A stretch of DNA of 64,000 nucleotides from Limiplasma sp036652695 (GCA_036652695.1 JAVVVJ010000007.1:1-64000), one strand, 5' to 3'. Numbered from the stretch's first letter, positions 32,904 to 42,011 are shown. Numbers and translations are program-made. The notes: generated from the letters alone by a model not told the origin.

Positions 32904-34958
32904 ATGGACAAATCAATTCACATGGAAAATCTTTCACTGGGTGTGTGCTACTATCCGGAGCACTGGGATGAGACTCTTTGGCAGGATGACCTGCGCCGCA
33001 TGAAGGAGCTTGGCATCGGCACGGTGCGGGTATTTGAGTTCGCGTGGAGTCTTGTGGAGCCGCGCGAGGGTGAATACGATTTCCGGCTGTTTGACAGCTT
33101 CCTTGCGTTAGCGGAAAAAGAGGCGATGCGTGTGATTTTTGGCACACCGACAGCTACACCACCCGCATGGCTCACCCATGCGCACCCCGATGTGCTCAAC
33201 TGCAACAAGGACGGCCAAAAAATGTATCATGGACACCGTCGTCACTACAACTACAATTCCACCGTTTTTCATGATTATGTGCGCTCTATCGTCACCGTGC
33301 TTGCGGATCGCTACGGTACACATCCGGCTATTATAGGCTGGCAGATTGATAACGAAATCAACTGTGAAGTTGATACGTTCTATTCCCAGGCAGATCATGC
33401 GGCTTTCCGCACCTACCTGCGCGAGCGCTTTGGCACATTAGAGGCACTTAACGATGCGATCGGTGGACGGTTCTGGAGTCAGAGCTATTCCACATGGGAC
33501 GAAGTTACGCTGGAAAGGCACACCCCGCACGAGCAGGGCAATCCTCACATGGCGCTGCTCAATAAAGCGTTTTTTTCCTATAGTGCCATCCGCTTTGCAA
33601 AGCTGCAAAGCGATATCCTCAGGCCGCGCATTGGGGACCGCTTCATCACCACCAACGGTATATTCGGACATCTGGACAGCGATGCACTCACCCAGCAGGC
33701 GCTTGATTTTATGACTTACGACAGCTATCCCAATTTTGCTTTTGTTGATCGTGGTAGTAACGGCGAAGAGGAGAACTCGCTGGGGGATCGGGCATGGTCG
33801 TTGAACTTGAGCCGAGCGCGGGCATTATCGCCTAATTTCGGCGTGATGGAGCAGCAGTCTGGTGCAAATGGCTGGGATTTCAATATGCTTGCCCCCATGC
33901 CTCTACCCGGGCAAATGCGACTGTGGACGATGCAATCCGTTGCACATGGTGCGGATTATATAAGCTATTTTCGCTGGCGCACTGCGCCCTATGGTACGGA
34001 GATCTACTGGCATGGCCTCAACGACTACGATAACCGACCCAATCGGCGCTTGCGCGAGGTGGCGACCATTCACGATGATTTTACGGCGTTGACGGACGTG
34101 GCAGGCAGCCGCTACGAGGCACGTGTGGCGTTGCTATGCGATTGGCTTAACGAGTGGGATGGTGAACGCGATCTGTGGCACGGGCCTATGGACCATGCGT
34201 CCCGCATGGCGATCTTTTCTGCGGCACAGCATGCCCACGCACCGCTAGATACGATCAACCTGCATAGCGGCATGACGGTGGAGGAGCTACGGCGATATGA
34301 GGTGATTTTCTACCCGCACGCAGCCATTTTGACCAATGAGACCGCAAAACTGCTTACGGCCTACTGCGAGTGCGGCGGCAAGGTAGTGCTGGGAGCGCGT
34401 ACCGGTTACAAGGACGAATATGGTCGCTGTCCAATGCGCCCCATGCCTGGCTTTGCACGTGAGCTATGCGGCGTGGAGGTGGAAGAGTACACGCTACCGC
34501 ACCCTGAGGACAAGACCATGCTGTGCTGGAATGGCAGCATGTATGCAGCACCACGGTTTCATGAAACCCTGTGCCCTGTGGAGGGCGGCGAGGGCATTGG
34601 AGAATTTGTCGAAGGCCGATTTGCGGGTGCGTGTGCTATTTGCGTAAAGCGCTACGATGGCGGCGGAGCGGCATACTATGTAGGTTGCGGCTTTGAAGAG
34701 CGGCTTGTGGACGCACTGCTTACGGTATTGGGACAGCGGGAACCGTATGCGGAATTGGCGGCATGTCCGCCGGAAGTTGAGCTGGCCGTGCGCCGCAAAC
34801 AAAATATGCGCTGGCTGTTTATGCTTAACTACAGTGGGCAGACGCAGGAAATTCACCTTGGGAATGGACTGACCGATGCAGTGAATGGCGGGACGCTGGA
34901 TGGCAAGGCGACGCTAGCTCCTTATGGTGTGCTGGTGGCACTTGCGTCGGAACGCTGA
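32904..34958 (+). CDS. GH42 beta-galactosidase
   Basis: Glycoside hydrolase family 42 enzyme of 684 residues that cleaves terminal beta-galactose from galactosides; it has no signal peptide and so acts in the cytoplasm on imported sugars. The TIM-barrel part (about 10-390) starts LGVCYYPEHWDETLW; acid/base Glu151 is in WQIDNEIN and nucleophile Glu316 in GVMEQQSGANGW. Next follow the trimerisation domain (about 395-610, FYPHAAILTNE) and the short C-terminal beta domain. Many family members bind a zinc by a Cys cluster, but I do not see one complete here. The ATG has AAGGAG 8 nt upstream. The last gene of the transporter operon. Confidence 0.93.
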   Translation: MDKSIHMENLSLGVCYYPEHWDETLWQDDLRRMKELGIGTVRVFEFAWSLVEPREGEYDFRLFDSFLALAEKEAMRVIFGTPTATPPAWLTHAHPDVLNCNKDGQKMYHGHRRHYNYNSTVFHDYVRSIVTVLADRYGTHPAIIGWQIDNEINCEVDTFYSQADHAAFRTYLRERFGTLEALNDAIGGRFWSQSYSTWDEVTLERHTPHEQGNPHMALLNKAFFSYSAIRFAKLQSDILRPRIGDRFITTNGIFGHLDSDALTQQALDFMTYDSYPNFAFVDRGSNGEEENSLGDRAWSLNLSRARALSPNFGVMEQQSGANGWDFNMLAPMPLPGQMRLWTMQSVAHGADYISYFRWRTAPYGTEIYWHGLNDYDNRPNRRLREVATIHDDFTALTDVAGSRYEARVALLCDWLNEWDGERDLWHGPMDHASRMAIFSAAQHAHAPLDTINLHSGMTVEELRRYEVIFYPHAAILTNETAKLLTAYCECGGKVVLGARTGYKDEYGRCPMRPMPGFARELCGVEVEEYTLPHPEDKTMLCWNGSMYAAPRFHETLCPVEGGEGIGEFVEGRFAGACAICVKRYDGGGAAYYVGCGFEERLVDALLTVLGQREPYAELAACPPEVELAVRRKQNMRWLFMLNYSGQTQEIHLGNGLTDAVNGGTLDGKATLAPYGVLVALASER

Positions 34959-35114
34959 GCAAATACAGCAAAATGATTTGCAGCGCGCATCAAATGGTCT
35001 AAGTGCGTGCTGAAATGCTTCGTACAGTGGTGGAAAAGAGAATGATTCGGGGGGATGTTTTGGATTCCCACTCGATCCTTTGAATCAGAAGTATATCTTG
35101 CCTAAGTACACGAT

Positions 35115-35286
35115 GAGCCGCATAGCAAAGCCGGGCGACCTTCGTCGCCCGGCGTATTGCGTGTGCCGCGCCAGCCACGCCCTTCCCGCGCGCCCAAAGC
35201 GAGCCGCATAGCAAAGCCGGGCGACCTTCGTCGCCCGGCGTATCGCGTTTATAGCGCCAACCACGCCCGCCCCGCGCGCCCGAAGC
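35115..35286. repeat. Two tandem 86-bp palindromic repeat units
   Basis: Units 35115-35200 and 35201-35286 are head-to-tail and about 90% identical. Each contains the hairpin gccgggcgac-cttc-gtcgcccggc. The same unit recurs broken at 27784-27815, and the hairpin core gcaaagccgggcg recurs at 48457. The rest of the 374-bp stretch between the GH42 and dacF genes has no gene that I can support. Confidence 0.85.
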
Positions 35287-35300
35287 GCGCGGAAATGGGT

Positions 35301-35318
35301 CAAGGGCTTTAGCCCTTG
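35301..35318 (-). terminator. Palindrome at the 3' end of dacF
   Basis: caagggct-tt-agcccttg, 15 bp beyond the dacF stop. Without a T-run; a weak or processing-type end. Confidence 0.4.
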
Positions 35319-35332
35319 CCTTGACTTGCTTG

Positions 35333-36499
35333 TTAGCGCCAGTTTTGGGCTAGACGGAAGAAACCCTCCAGTAGGCCGGGCATGCCTACATCCTCAGCGG
35401 CTACCGCTGGAAGCTTGGCGATCACCCGCTCGCCGAGCTTCACGCGCACCATCCCTAGCACATCGCCAGCCGCTATGGGCGCTTGAACCTCTTCGGGCAA
35501 TTGTACCTCAAGGGCTAGTTGCTTTTCCTGCCCGAGCTTTAGTAGCATGCTAAGCCCTGTGCCCACTGCGGCCTCTACCTCCTCAGTCATGCCAAGCTTC
35601 ACGGGCACGCGCATGTTGAGGCGTTCGCCTTTTTGTAGAATCTGAACGCGTTTGTAGCCGGAAAAGCCGTAATCCAACATGGCGCGCGCCTCGTTGAAGC
35701 GCACTTGACTGTTGGGGGTGCCAAGTACGATGGCGATCAGCCGCATGCCGTTTTTCATGGCGGTGGCGCTTAGGCAGTACTTCGAAGCATCGGCGCTGCC
35801 GGTCTTTAAACCGTCACAACCCTCGTAAAAGCGTACGAGGCGGTTGGTGTTTGTAAGCTCAGTGACACGCTTGCTGGGATGGATGAGCTTATCCATCCAT
35901 ATGCAGGCGTAGCGGAAGTATTCGGAATGGCGGCATATCTCGCAGGAAAGCAGAGCTACATCACGCGCCGTGGTATATTGGCCGTCAACGGGCAGACCAG
36001 TACAGTTTAGAAATACGGTATCCTTCATGCCAAGCTCTGCTGCGCGGACATTCATGAGTGCGGCAAATGCGGCCTCTGTGCCCGATATCTGTTCCGCTAA
36101 TGCGCAGGCAGCATCGTTTGCGCTGGCGATGATGGTGGAGCGCAGCAGATCCTTGAGGGGATATACCGCGCCCGGATCTAGCAAGGCTTGACTGCCGATC
36201 TGCGAGGCCGCCGCTTGACTTACGGTGACGCTGTCCTCCAGCGCGATGCGCCCGGCCTCCAGCTCCTCAAAGCAGATCAGCAGCGTCATCAGCTTGGTGA
36301 TGCTGGCCACCTGCCGCCGTTCGTCGGCGTTCTTTTCAAAGATGACGGTTCCCGTATCGGCCTCCAGCAGCATTGCGCTTGGTGAGGTGATCTCCAGCGG
36401 CACGCCCTCCTCCAGCGGCGCGGCGCTTGCGGCGCAGCCAAGGGGAAGCAGCAAAAGCGCCAGCAGCGGCGCGATGACCCGGTTTTTCCATGCCCTCAT
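35333..36499 (-). CDS. dacF: D-alanyl-D-alanine carboxypeptidase (DacF/PBP5 family)
   Basis: Serine DD-carboxypeptidase that trims the terminal D-Ala of peptidoglycan pentapeptides. The 388-residue protein has a signal peptide (MRAWKNRVIAPLLALLLLPL), the three penicillin-binding motifs SITK (S-x-x-K), SAN (S-x-N) and KTG (in CDGLKTGSADAS), then the C-terminal beta domain PBP5_C with an amphipathic terminal helix (LEGFFRLAQNW). The start (MRAWK) has AAGGAG 9 nt upstream. It follows punA and deoB, as in Bacillus, where dacF is expressed in the forespore; in this genome spoIIA genes do not follow. Confidence 0.93.
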   Translation of the reverse strand: MRAWKNRVIAPLLALLLLPLGCAASAAPLEEGVPLEITSPSAMLLEADTGTVIFEKNADERRQVASITKLMTLLICFEELEAGRIALEDSVTVSQAAASQIGSQALLDPGAVYPLKDLLRSTIIASANDAACALAEQISGTEAAFAALMNVRAAELGMKDTVFLNCTGLPVDGQYTTARDVALLSCEICRHSEYFRYACIWMDKLIHPSKRVTELTNTNRLVRFYEGCDGLKTGSADASKYCLSATAMKNGMRLIAIVLGTPNSQVRFNEARAMLDYGFSGYKRVQILQKGERLNMRVPVKLGMTEEVEAAVGTGLSMLLKLGQEKQLALEVQLPEEVQAPIAAGDVLGMVRVKLGERVIAKLPAVAAEDVGMPGLLEGFFRLAQNWR

Positions 36500-36590
36500 A
36501 TCCAAAAACTCCTTCCGTGGGTTGATATCCTGCGTGGATAGCATACCCATGGAAGGAGTGAAAAAACGAACAAGGCCGTGGTAATTCCTG

Positions 36591-37409
36591 CTACAGAGCG
36601 GTGATTACACCATCCACCAGCGCGCGGAAGACGGTTTTGACGCGACCGCCGGTTTCCATGACCTCCAAATGGCTCAGTGGCTGATCCAAAATGCCCGCCG
36701 CAAGGTTGGTGATGCAGCTCAAGCCGATAACGTTCATGCCGGATTGGCGTGCGACAATGGTTTCCGGCACGGTGGACATGCCCACGGCATCGCCGCCCAA
36801 AATGCGCACCATGCGAATTTCGGCGGGCGTTTCATAGCAGGGGCCGTTAAGCCAGCAGTAGACGCCCTTTTGCAACGTGATGCCAAGCTTTACGGCTACG
36901 TCCTGCACGAGGTGCTGCATGCGCAGGTCAAAGGCGTGGCTCATATCGGGAAACCGAGTGCCGAACTCATCCAAATTGGGGCCGATGAGCGGGTTCTTGC
37001 CCGAAAGATTGATAAAATCTGTAAGGAGCATGAGGTCGCCGGGGGCGAAGGCCGTGTTGACGCCGCCAGCTGCGTTGGTGACGATGAGGGTTTGAACGCC
37101 AAGCTTCTTCATGACACGCACGGGCAAAGTAACGTCCTCCATGCAATAGCCCTCATAAGCATGAAAGCGGCCTTGCATCATGCATACGCGCTTGCCGTGC
37201 AGCGTGCCCGAGTGCCAGCGCCCGGCGTGACCCGGCGCCGTGGATGCGGGAAAGCCGGGAATGTCCGCGTAGGCGATGCTCTTTGGGTTTTCAAGCGCTT
37301 CGGCGTAATCGCCAAGGCCGCTGCCGAGGATCAAGCCGATTTCGGCACCGCCGCATGCGGCCTCAATGGCCTTGGCAGCGTCGTTGATTTTTTGAATGTA
37401 CTCGTTCAT
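36591..37409 (-). CDS. punA: Purine nucleoside phosphorylase
   Basis: Phosphorolyses purine (deoxy)nucleosides to base and (deoxy)ribose-1-phosphate, which DeoB then converts. The 272-residue protein belongs to the trimeric (mammalian-like) class: LILGSGLGDYAE near residue 27 binds phosphate, MQGRFHAYEGY and VTNAAGGVN are the family patterns, and PCYETPAEIRM with GMSTVPETIVAR line the base pocket. The start overlaps the stop of deoB by four bases (ATGA). Confidence 0.95.
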   Translation of the reverse strand: MNEYIQKINDAAKAIEAACGGAEIGLILGSGLGDYAEALENPKSIAYADIPGFPASTAPGHAGRWHSGTLHGKRVCMMQGRFHAYEGYCMEDVTLPVRVMKKLGVQTLIVTNAAGGVNTAFAPGDLMLLTDFINLSGKNPLIGPNLDEFGTRFPDMSHAFDLRMQHLVQDVAVKLGITLQKGVYCWLNGPCYETPAEIRMVRILGGDAVGMSTVPETIVARQSGMNVIGLSCITNLAAGILDQPLSHLEVMETGGRVKTVFRALVDGVITAL

Positions 37410-38617
37410 TGTGAAAAAACCTCCTGATGCGCATGCTGTGGATGCGCGTTTTTAGATGATAGCAAAGCGGCGAAGGAGCTTGCGCCGAAGCGCTCCTTTG
37501 CGCCGAACAGCTCCGCGATGGTGGCGGCGACGTCCGCATAGCTCGTGCGCGTGCCTAGATCCCTAAGCCCCGTCATGCCTTTACGCCACGCAAGGAGTGG
37601 GATGTATTCGCGCGTGTGATCGGTGCCAAGGTAGGTGGGATCGCAGCCGTGATCGGCGGTGAGGAGAAGCAGATCATCCTTGTTAAGCGCGGATTGAAGC
37701 TCTGGCAGACGCTGATCGAAATATTCCAGCGCCGCCGCATAGCCGGGCAGATCACGGCGGTGGCCGTAGATCGAATCGAAATCCACAAGGTTGATGAACG
37801 CAAGGCCGGTAAAATCTCGCTGCGCAAGGCGCAAGGTACTATCGATGCACGCGGGGTTGCCCACTGCGTGGTCACTTTCGCATAGACCCTGCATGCAGAA
37901 GATATCCTCGATTTTGCCCACGCCGATTGTGGATAATCCCTGCTCCTTGAGCAGATCCAGCAGCGTGCGGCCGATGGGCGGAAGCGAAAAATCACGGCGG
38001 CGCGGCGTGCGCGCGAATGCGCCCTTGCCTGTGCCAGTGAAGGGGCGCGCGATGACGCGACCCACGGCGTGTTCGCCCTGTAGCTGCGCACGCGCGATTC
38101 GGCATAGCTCATACAGCTTCTCTGGTGGAAAAAGCGACTCGTGGCAGGCAATCTGAAACACGCTGTCCGCCGAGGTGTACACGATGGGATAGCCGGTGCG
38201 CAGGTGCTCCTCGCCTAGCTCGTCCAAAATCACGGTGCCGCTGGCGGCGTAATTGCCAAGCACCTTGAGGCCGATGGCCTGTTCATACGCCGCGATCACA
38301 TCGGGCGGAAAGCCGTTGGGATAGGTGGGAAACGGCTTTTCCAGCCGAAGACCCATGAGCTCCCAGTGACCGGTGGTGGTATCCTTGCCCGCCGAAACCT
38401 CCATTGCCCGGCCATAAGCGCCTGCCGCGTCCGGCGGTGTGGGGCAGGCAATGCCGGGGATATGCCCAAGACCCATGGCTGCCATGTGGGGAAGCCGCGG
38501 GGTGGCGCCCTCTACAATGTGCCCAAGCGTGTTCGCGCCCGCATCGCCGTATGCGGCGGCATCCGGCAAAGCGCCCGCGCCAACGCTGTCCAATACGATC
38601 AGGAATACTCTTTTCAC
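37406..38617 (-). CDS. deoB: Phosphopentomutase
   Basis: Interconverts (deoxy)ribose-1-phosphate and 5-phosphate, using two manganese ions. The 403-residue alkaline-phosphatase-fold enzyme begins MKRVFLIVLDSVGAGALPDA, where Asp10 is a metal ligand. Motifs AGKDTTTGHWELMG (phospho-Thr nucleophile), YTSADSVFQIACHE, NLVDFDSIYGHR, LLTADHGCDPT and DHTREYIPLLAW are all present. The ATG has AAAGGAGG upstream. First gene of the deoB-punA-dacF operon; a TACAAT on the minus strand near 38646 may be its -10. Confidence 0.96.
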   Translation of the reverse strand: MKRVFLIVLDSVGAGALPDAAAYGDAGANTLGHIVEGATPRLPHMAAMGLGHIPGIACPTPPDAAGAYGRAMEVSAGKDTTTGHWELMGLRLEKPFPTYPNGFPPDVIAAYEQAIGLKVLGNYAASGTVILDELGEEHLRTGYPIVYTSADSVFQIACHESLFPPEKLYELCRIARAQLQGEHAVGRVIARPFTGTGKGAFARTPRRRDFSLPPIGRTLLDLLKEQGLSTIGVGKIEDIFCMQGLCESDHAVGNPACIDSTLRLAQRDFTGLAFINLVDFDSIYGHRRDLPGYAAALEYFDQRLPELQSALNKDDLLLLTADHGCDPTYLGTDHTREYIPLLAWRKGMTGLRDLGTRTSYADVAATIAELFGAKERFGASSFAALLSSKNAHPQHAHQEVFSQ

Positions 38618-38708
38618 GGCTGAACCTCCTTTTTCCTGTACTTGTATTGTACACCGAAACGGAGAAAATGAAAAGAGAAAACAAGGGAGGAATGAAAGGG
38701 AGCACAGG

Positions 38709-38843
38709 ATGGAAACAAAAAGAAACTGCTACCGGAGTGAATGCGATTGGAAAAGCAAGATTGAGGAGGCAAAGCTGGTTTGCTATACGTCAAACCGCCG
38801 TGTGGCGAACGAGACGCACGGCGGCGTAAGCAAGGGGGGATAG
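38709..38843 (+). CDS. Possible small cysteine-containing protein
   Basis: A 44-codon frame (METKRNCYRSECDWKSKIEE and on) has an AAAGGGAG ribosome site 8 nt upstream, and its stop codon lies inside a strong hairpin. Three cysteines lie within the first 25 residues. There is no recognised family, no signal peptide and no convincing promoter. It fills a gap between divergent deoB and the end of the M56 gene. It may be real or chance. Confidence 0.3.
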   Translation: METKRNCYRSECDWKSKIEEAKLVCYTSNRRVANETHGGVSKGG

Positions 38844-38864
38844 GGCGTTACGCCCTATCCCCCC
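38834..38864. terminator. 14-bp hairpin downstream of the first M56 gene
   Basis: Perfect stem ggggggatagggcg / cgccctatcccccc with loop tta. It lies 14 nt beyond the stop of the M56 receptor (minus strand), and would serve both strands. No long T-run. Confidence 0.65.
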
Positions 38865-38877
38865 TCTTGCCGATTCC

Positions 38878-41448
38878 TTATTCAGCCTGTCCATCCATAG
38901 CGTCCAAGGCGATCTTTGCCAGCAAGTTCCCTTGCGCATCTAGGCAGGTGAGCAGCCAGCGCGGGTTGCCATCGTTCTGCTGCCGATAATCCACCCCAAT
39001 GGATAGCCCTTGGAGATCCGCGTCTGGGATATCGTACTTGCGGATCAGCTCTGCCTTGGCAAGGGCAATGGCGCGTTCCTCTGTGATGGCGGCTTTGGAG
39101 GGCAGCACGGTGAGGCCATCGCCGTACTGTGCGCTGAACGCGGCCTTGTCAGCGAGCGGCCATAGGTCGTAAGCACCCTTCGCGGCTACTCCGGCGGCGA
39201 GTGCTTCGGCGGCGGCTGCGCTCTTCCGCTCGCCTTCCACACCGGATAGGTACTCCTCCGGCGTGCTGGCCTCGACCACCGCGCCGGAAGGGGAAGAAAG
39301 ACGCACGCAATAGGCGGTCGTTTGCCCCTGCTGGGAAATTTTGATCTCCCATTCCTTGGGACGCTCAACCTCGGGCAGGCTGTAAAACGAGAGGTTGAAA
39401 TGATAGGTTCCGCGATCTACGGCCTTGAGTCCACAGTGGGTAACGAAGGTTTGCCAAGCCAGATCGATGGCGTCTGCTTGCTGCAAATCACCCGCTTGGG
39501 GCAGTTGATAGTAGTACTCATGCGGAATTCCAAAGTTTTCCTCCATTTGACCATACCATGCCTTGTCTGCCAGCGTCCAATCAGGCAGCTCTTTGCCGCC
39601 GTTTTCGCTCACCTTCTGCGCATACAGCATAGCAAAGGATGCCGCGGCTTGGTGTTCCTCGCGCGAGCTGCTGTCGAAGCGGGTGGGCTTGAAGGTTTCA
39701 AGGCGGGCGGCGGCATCGTCAGAAAGCAGGACGTTGTCGCGTGGCACAAAGCCGGATGTGCCGTTCAGCACTACCTGATACCATTTTTGTACGCGACCCA
39801 GCACCGTGACGGTCAGCCCCTGCTTGTATGCGTTGATAATGGTGGAGGTTTCAGCGTTGAGGGCAAACAAGTTCACATGTCCGCTGGGCGCGTCGGTAAC
39901 GAGGACGCCCGTGGGCAAGGCGGGCGGGGTGCCGCTTTTAGTGATGTAGAACAGGGGAACCCAACCGGAAATGCCGCTGCTAATGCCGTCGCCGCCCACC
40001 AGCACATTTGCCCAGTTCGGCTCGCCCTTGCGGGAGCCCCATTCCTTGAGGGAGCTGCTTTCGCGCTGCTCCAAAATGGTAACGGGCGTGCCGTTGAAAA
40101 ATGCGCCGATGGGGACGTCCAGATCGTTCACGCTGGGTACGCCGAGCAGCGGCGCGCCATCCGCGTGCGGGTTGGCGATATAGGCGGTGCTCGCCATGGG
40201 CGCGGCGGTGGTTTCAATGGCGAAGGCCATGCCGCTGAAGGCTGTCAGCGCCAGTGCCGCCGTACATAGCAGCGCGCCCGCACGCTTGCTGCCGCCCGCC
40301 AAAATGGTGATAATGCGGCGCTTCATGCCGGTTTTGCCCGCGTAAAAGGAGGTGGAAACGCTGGTTTTCATGCGCGACTGCCTGCGGATGACGCGGATGA
40401 TGGTTTCGGAGTAAAACCGGCGGTTTTCCATGCCTTCCCCTGCGGTGACGGCCTCGTCGCAGGAGGTTTCCTGCCAGAAGTTCAGCGCGCGGGAAAGCAA
40501 GTAGACGGCGGGATTGAACCAATGCAGCGCCATGGCGGCGAGCAGCCCGATTTTTATCCACAGATCGCCGCGCCGCAGGTGTGTCAGCTCGTGACGGAAA
40601 ACCAAGGGAAGCTCGTCTGGGCTTAGCTCCTCATCGGGCAGGAGCAGGCGCGGATGGAAGAGGCCGACCAGCATGGGGCTGCTCACGGTTGGGCAGAGCA
40701 GCAGTCGCACAGGCTGGCGAATGGCAAGGCGGCGCTTTTCCGCCTCCCACAGGCGCAGGGTTTCAGGGGTTGTGATGGGCTTGAACCAGCGTCGCACCGT
40801 GCGCAGGAACAGAAGGTGGCGCGTTATGGATCGGGCGAGCGCTACGCATGCGCCCAATAGCCATACGAAAGCTGCAAGCCACAGCGGGTCAAGGGCGCGC
40901 TGGGCTGCTGGCACGGAACCATTGCTCGCGGAAGAGCCGGATGCGCCGGAGGCAGAACCAGCGCCGCTGCGCGCAACGGTTGTGTCATTTGTGTCGGCAA
41001 TGCGGGCTGCGCTTGCGGCGTTGGTTAAGGCGGCGCTGCTGTTTTCTTGCGCAAGCGTGGCCGTGCCAATGTCCGTGCCGTTGCCCGTGGTCACGCCGCC
41101 AACAGGCGCAATCGCGCTGCTGTCTGCCGCTTCACGCAGCGCGGTGTCAATGGCAGGAACGCTCGCCTCCATCGGCAGAAAATCGCTTGCTGGCACAGCT
41201 GTTTGCGTTGGCAGGTTTATACGCGCGGTTACATCTGCGGCGGTGGAGCTTGGTAGATGCAGCGTAAAGGCGGGCGCCGCGTTCCAGCGTAGCGGGAGCA
41301 AAAACCCGAGCAGCATAACGATCCACGTGAGGTACAAACTCGTGGCGCGGTACCGCTTGCCAAGCAGCGGTACTAGGAAATACCACAGCAGCACGACCGC
41401 AGCCATGGTGATGGAACAGGTTAGGTAGATTTCGAATAAGCGTGTCAT
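38878..41448 (-). CDS. M56 (BlaR1-type) metallopeptidase receptor with SH3b and PepSY-like sensor
   Basis: Membrane protease-receptor of 856 residues. Membrane helices at about 1-60 are followed by a Ser/Ala/Thr-rich linker of about 130 residues. The M56 peptidase has HELTH near residues 286-290 and ETSCDEAV near 327. After the last helix (AGALLCTAALALTAFSGMAF) the sensor is not a penicillin-binding domain. It has two SH3b-like modules (ending ISGWVPLFYI and GTSGFVPRDNVLL) and two modules with the TLADKAW / PLADKAAF motif. On sensing, such receptors cleave their BlaI repressor. It overlaps the BlaI stop by four bases. The start (MTRLFEI) is set by that overlap. Confidence 0.85.
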   Translation of the reverse strand: MTRLFEIYLTCSITMAAVVLLWYFLVPLLGKRYRATSLYLTWIVMLLGFLLPLRWNAAPAFTLHLPSSTAADVTARINLPTQTAVPASDFLPMEASVPAIDTALREAADSSAIAPVGGVTTGNGTDIGTATLAQENSSAALTNAASAARIADTNDTTVARSGAGSASGASGSSASNGSVPAAQRALDPLWLAAFVWLLGACVALARSITRHLLFLRTVRRWFKPITTPETLRLWEAEKRRLAIRQPVRLLLCPTVSSPMLVGLFHPRLLLPDEELSPDELPLVFRHELTHLRRGDLWIKIGLLAAMALHWFNPAVYLLSRALNFWQETSCDEAVTAGEGMENRRFYSETIIRVIRRQSRMKTSVSTSFYAGKTGMKRRIITILAGGSKRAGALLCTAALALTAFSGMAFAIETTAAPMASTAYIANPHADGAPLLGVPSVNDLDVPIGAFFNGTPVTILEQRESSSLKEWGSRKGEPNWANVLVGGDGISSGISGWVPLFYITKSGTPPALPTGVLVTDAPSGHVNLFALNAETSTIINAYKQGLTVTVLGRVQKWYQVVLNGTSGFVPRDNVLLSDDAAARLETFKPTRFDSSSREEHQAAASFAMLYAQKVSENGGKELPDWTLADKAWYGQMEENFGIPHEYYYQLPQAGDLQQADAIDLAWQTFVTHCGLKAVDRGTYHFNLSFYSLPEVERPKEWEIKISQQGQTTAYCVRLSSPSGAVVEASTPEEYLSGVEGERKSAAAAEALAAGVAAKGAYDLWPLADKAAFSAQYGDGLTVLPSKAAITEERAIALAKAELIRKYDIPDADLQGLSIGVDYRQQNDGNPRWLLTCLDAQGNLLAKIALDAMDGQAE

Positions 41449-41831
41449 TTGGCGCCGCCTTCCTTTTGCGTGCGTATCCACGCGGCAAGGTCGTCCAGTT
41501 CATTTTCCGACAGGCAATCGCTTTGCAGCGCCCCGAGCAGGCTTGCATAGCTGTTTTTGTGGTAATGGCTTACAAAGCATTCGGTTTCCATGCGCAGGTA
41601 CTGTTCGCGGGTGATTTCTGGGTAAAAGGCCCGCTCGCGCCCTAGCCCTTTTTCCACGCGCAGAAAGCCGCGCTCGGTCAACCGGGCAAAAAGCGATACG
41701 ACAGTTTGAATCTTCCAGCCCTTTTCACGCCCCAGCTTTTCCATAATCATGGAAGTGGTGAACGGCGGATTTTCCCCCCATAGGTAGTCCATAATTTCAA
41801 ACTCGGTATCGGGCAAACGTTGGGATTTCAT
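41445..41831 (-). CDS. blaI: BlaI/MecI-family repressor
   Basis: Winged-helix dimeric repressor of 128 residues. The N-terminal DNA-binding domain shows RLPDTEFEIMDYLWGENPP and KIQTVVSLFARLTERGFL. The region near FYPEITREQYL corresponds to the site where BlaR1 or an activated protease cleaves in the related systems. The C-terminal part gives dimerisation. Ribosome site GAGGAGGT lies about 10 nt upstream; an open frame runs 19 codons further through the operator, not used. It is co-transcribed with the M56 receptor, and its probable boxes lie upstream of both this gene and the divergent secreted protein. Confidence 0.9.
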   Translation of the reverse strand: MKSQRLPDTEFEIMDYLWGENPPFTTSMIMEKLGREKGWKIQTVVSLFARLTERGFLRVEKGLGRERAFYPEITREQYLRMETECFVSHYHKNSYASLLGALQSDCLSENELDDLAAWIRTQKEGGAK

Positions 41832-41859
41832 CGTTTGGCAACCTCCTCGTGGATCAATG

Positions 41860-41908
41860 TAAGACACGGTGTGGTATCTATAATACACACTGTCTTATGG
41901 AAAGTCAA
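41860..41908 (-). promoter_or_regulatory. blaI promoter overlapped by an inverted repeat
   Basis: Minus-strand TTGACT (41908-41903), 17-nt spacer, TATTAT (41885-41880). The imperfect inverted repeat taagacacggtgtggtat / ataatacacactgtctta (41860-41897) covers the -10 and spacer, a fitting place for BlaI autorepression. Confidence 0.75.
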
Positions 41909-41959
41909 GGGAAGAAAGTGCCGCGCTCAAACGTTTTACAAATGTGAAACAAATTATTC

Positions 41960-42011
41960 TTGACAGCCAATAAGACGTGGTGTAGTATATAGACAAGATA
42001 CGGTGTGGTAT
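41960..42011 (+). promoter_or_regulatory. Promoter of the propeller-protein genes with two BlaI-like boxes
   Basis: TTGACA (41960-41965), 17-nt spacer, TAGTAT (41983-41988). taagacgtggtgtagtat (41971-41988) covers the -10 and aagatacggtgtggtat (41995-42011) follows the start. Both match the box at 41860-41877, so the divergent genes are probably under the same repressor. Confidence 0.75.

Noticed and set aside
35115..35286. CRISPR array
   Set aside because: Only two units, 86 bp long, adjacent without spacers, with a palindrome inside; no cas genes.
38878..41831. Beta-lactam resistance operon
   Set aside because: The BlaI and M56 genes are present, but the receptor has no penicillin-binding sensor and no beta-lactamase or mecA-like gene is nearby.
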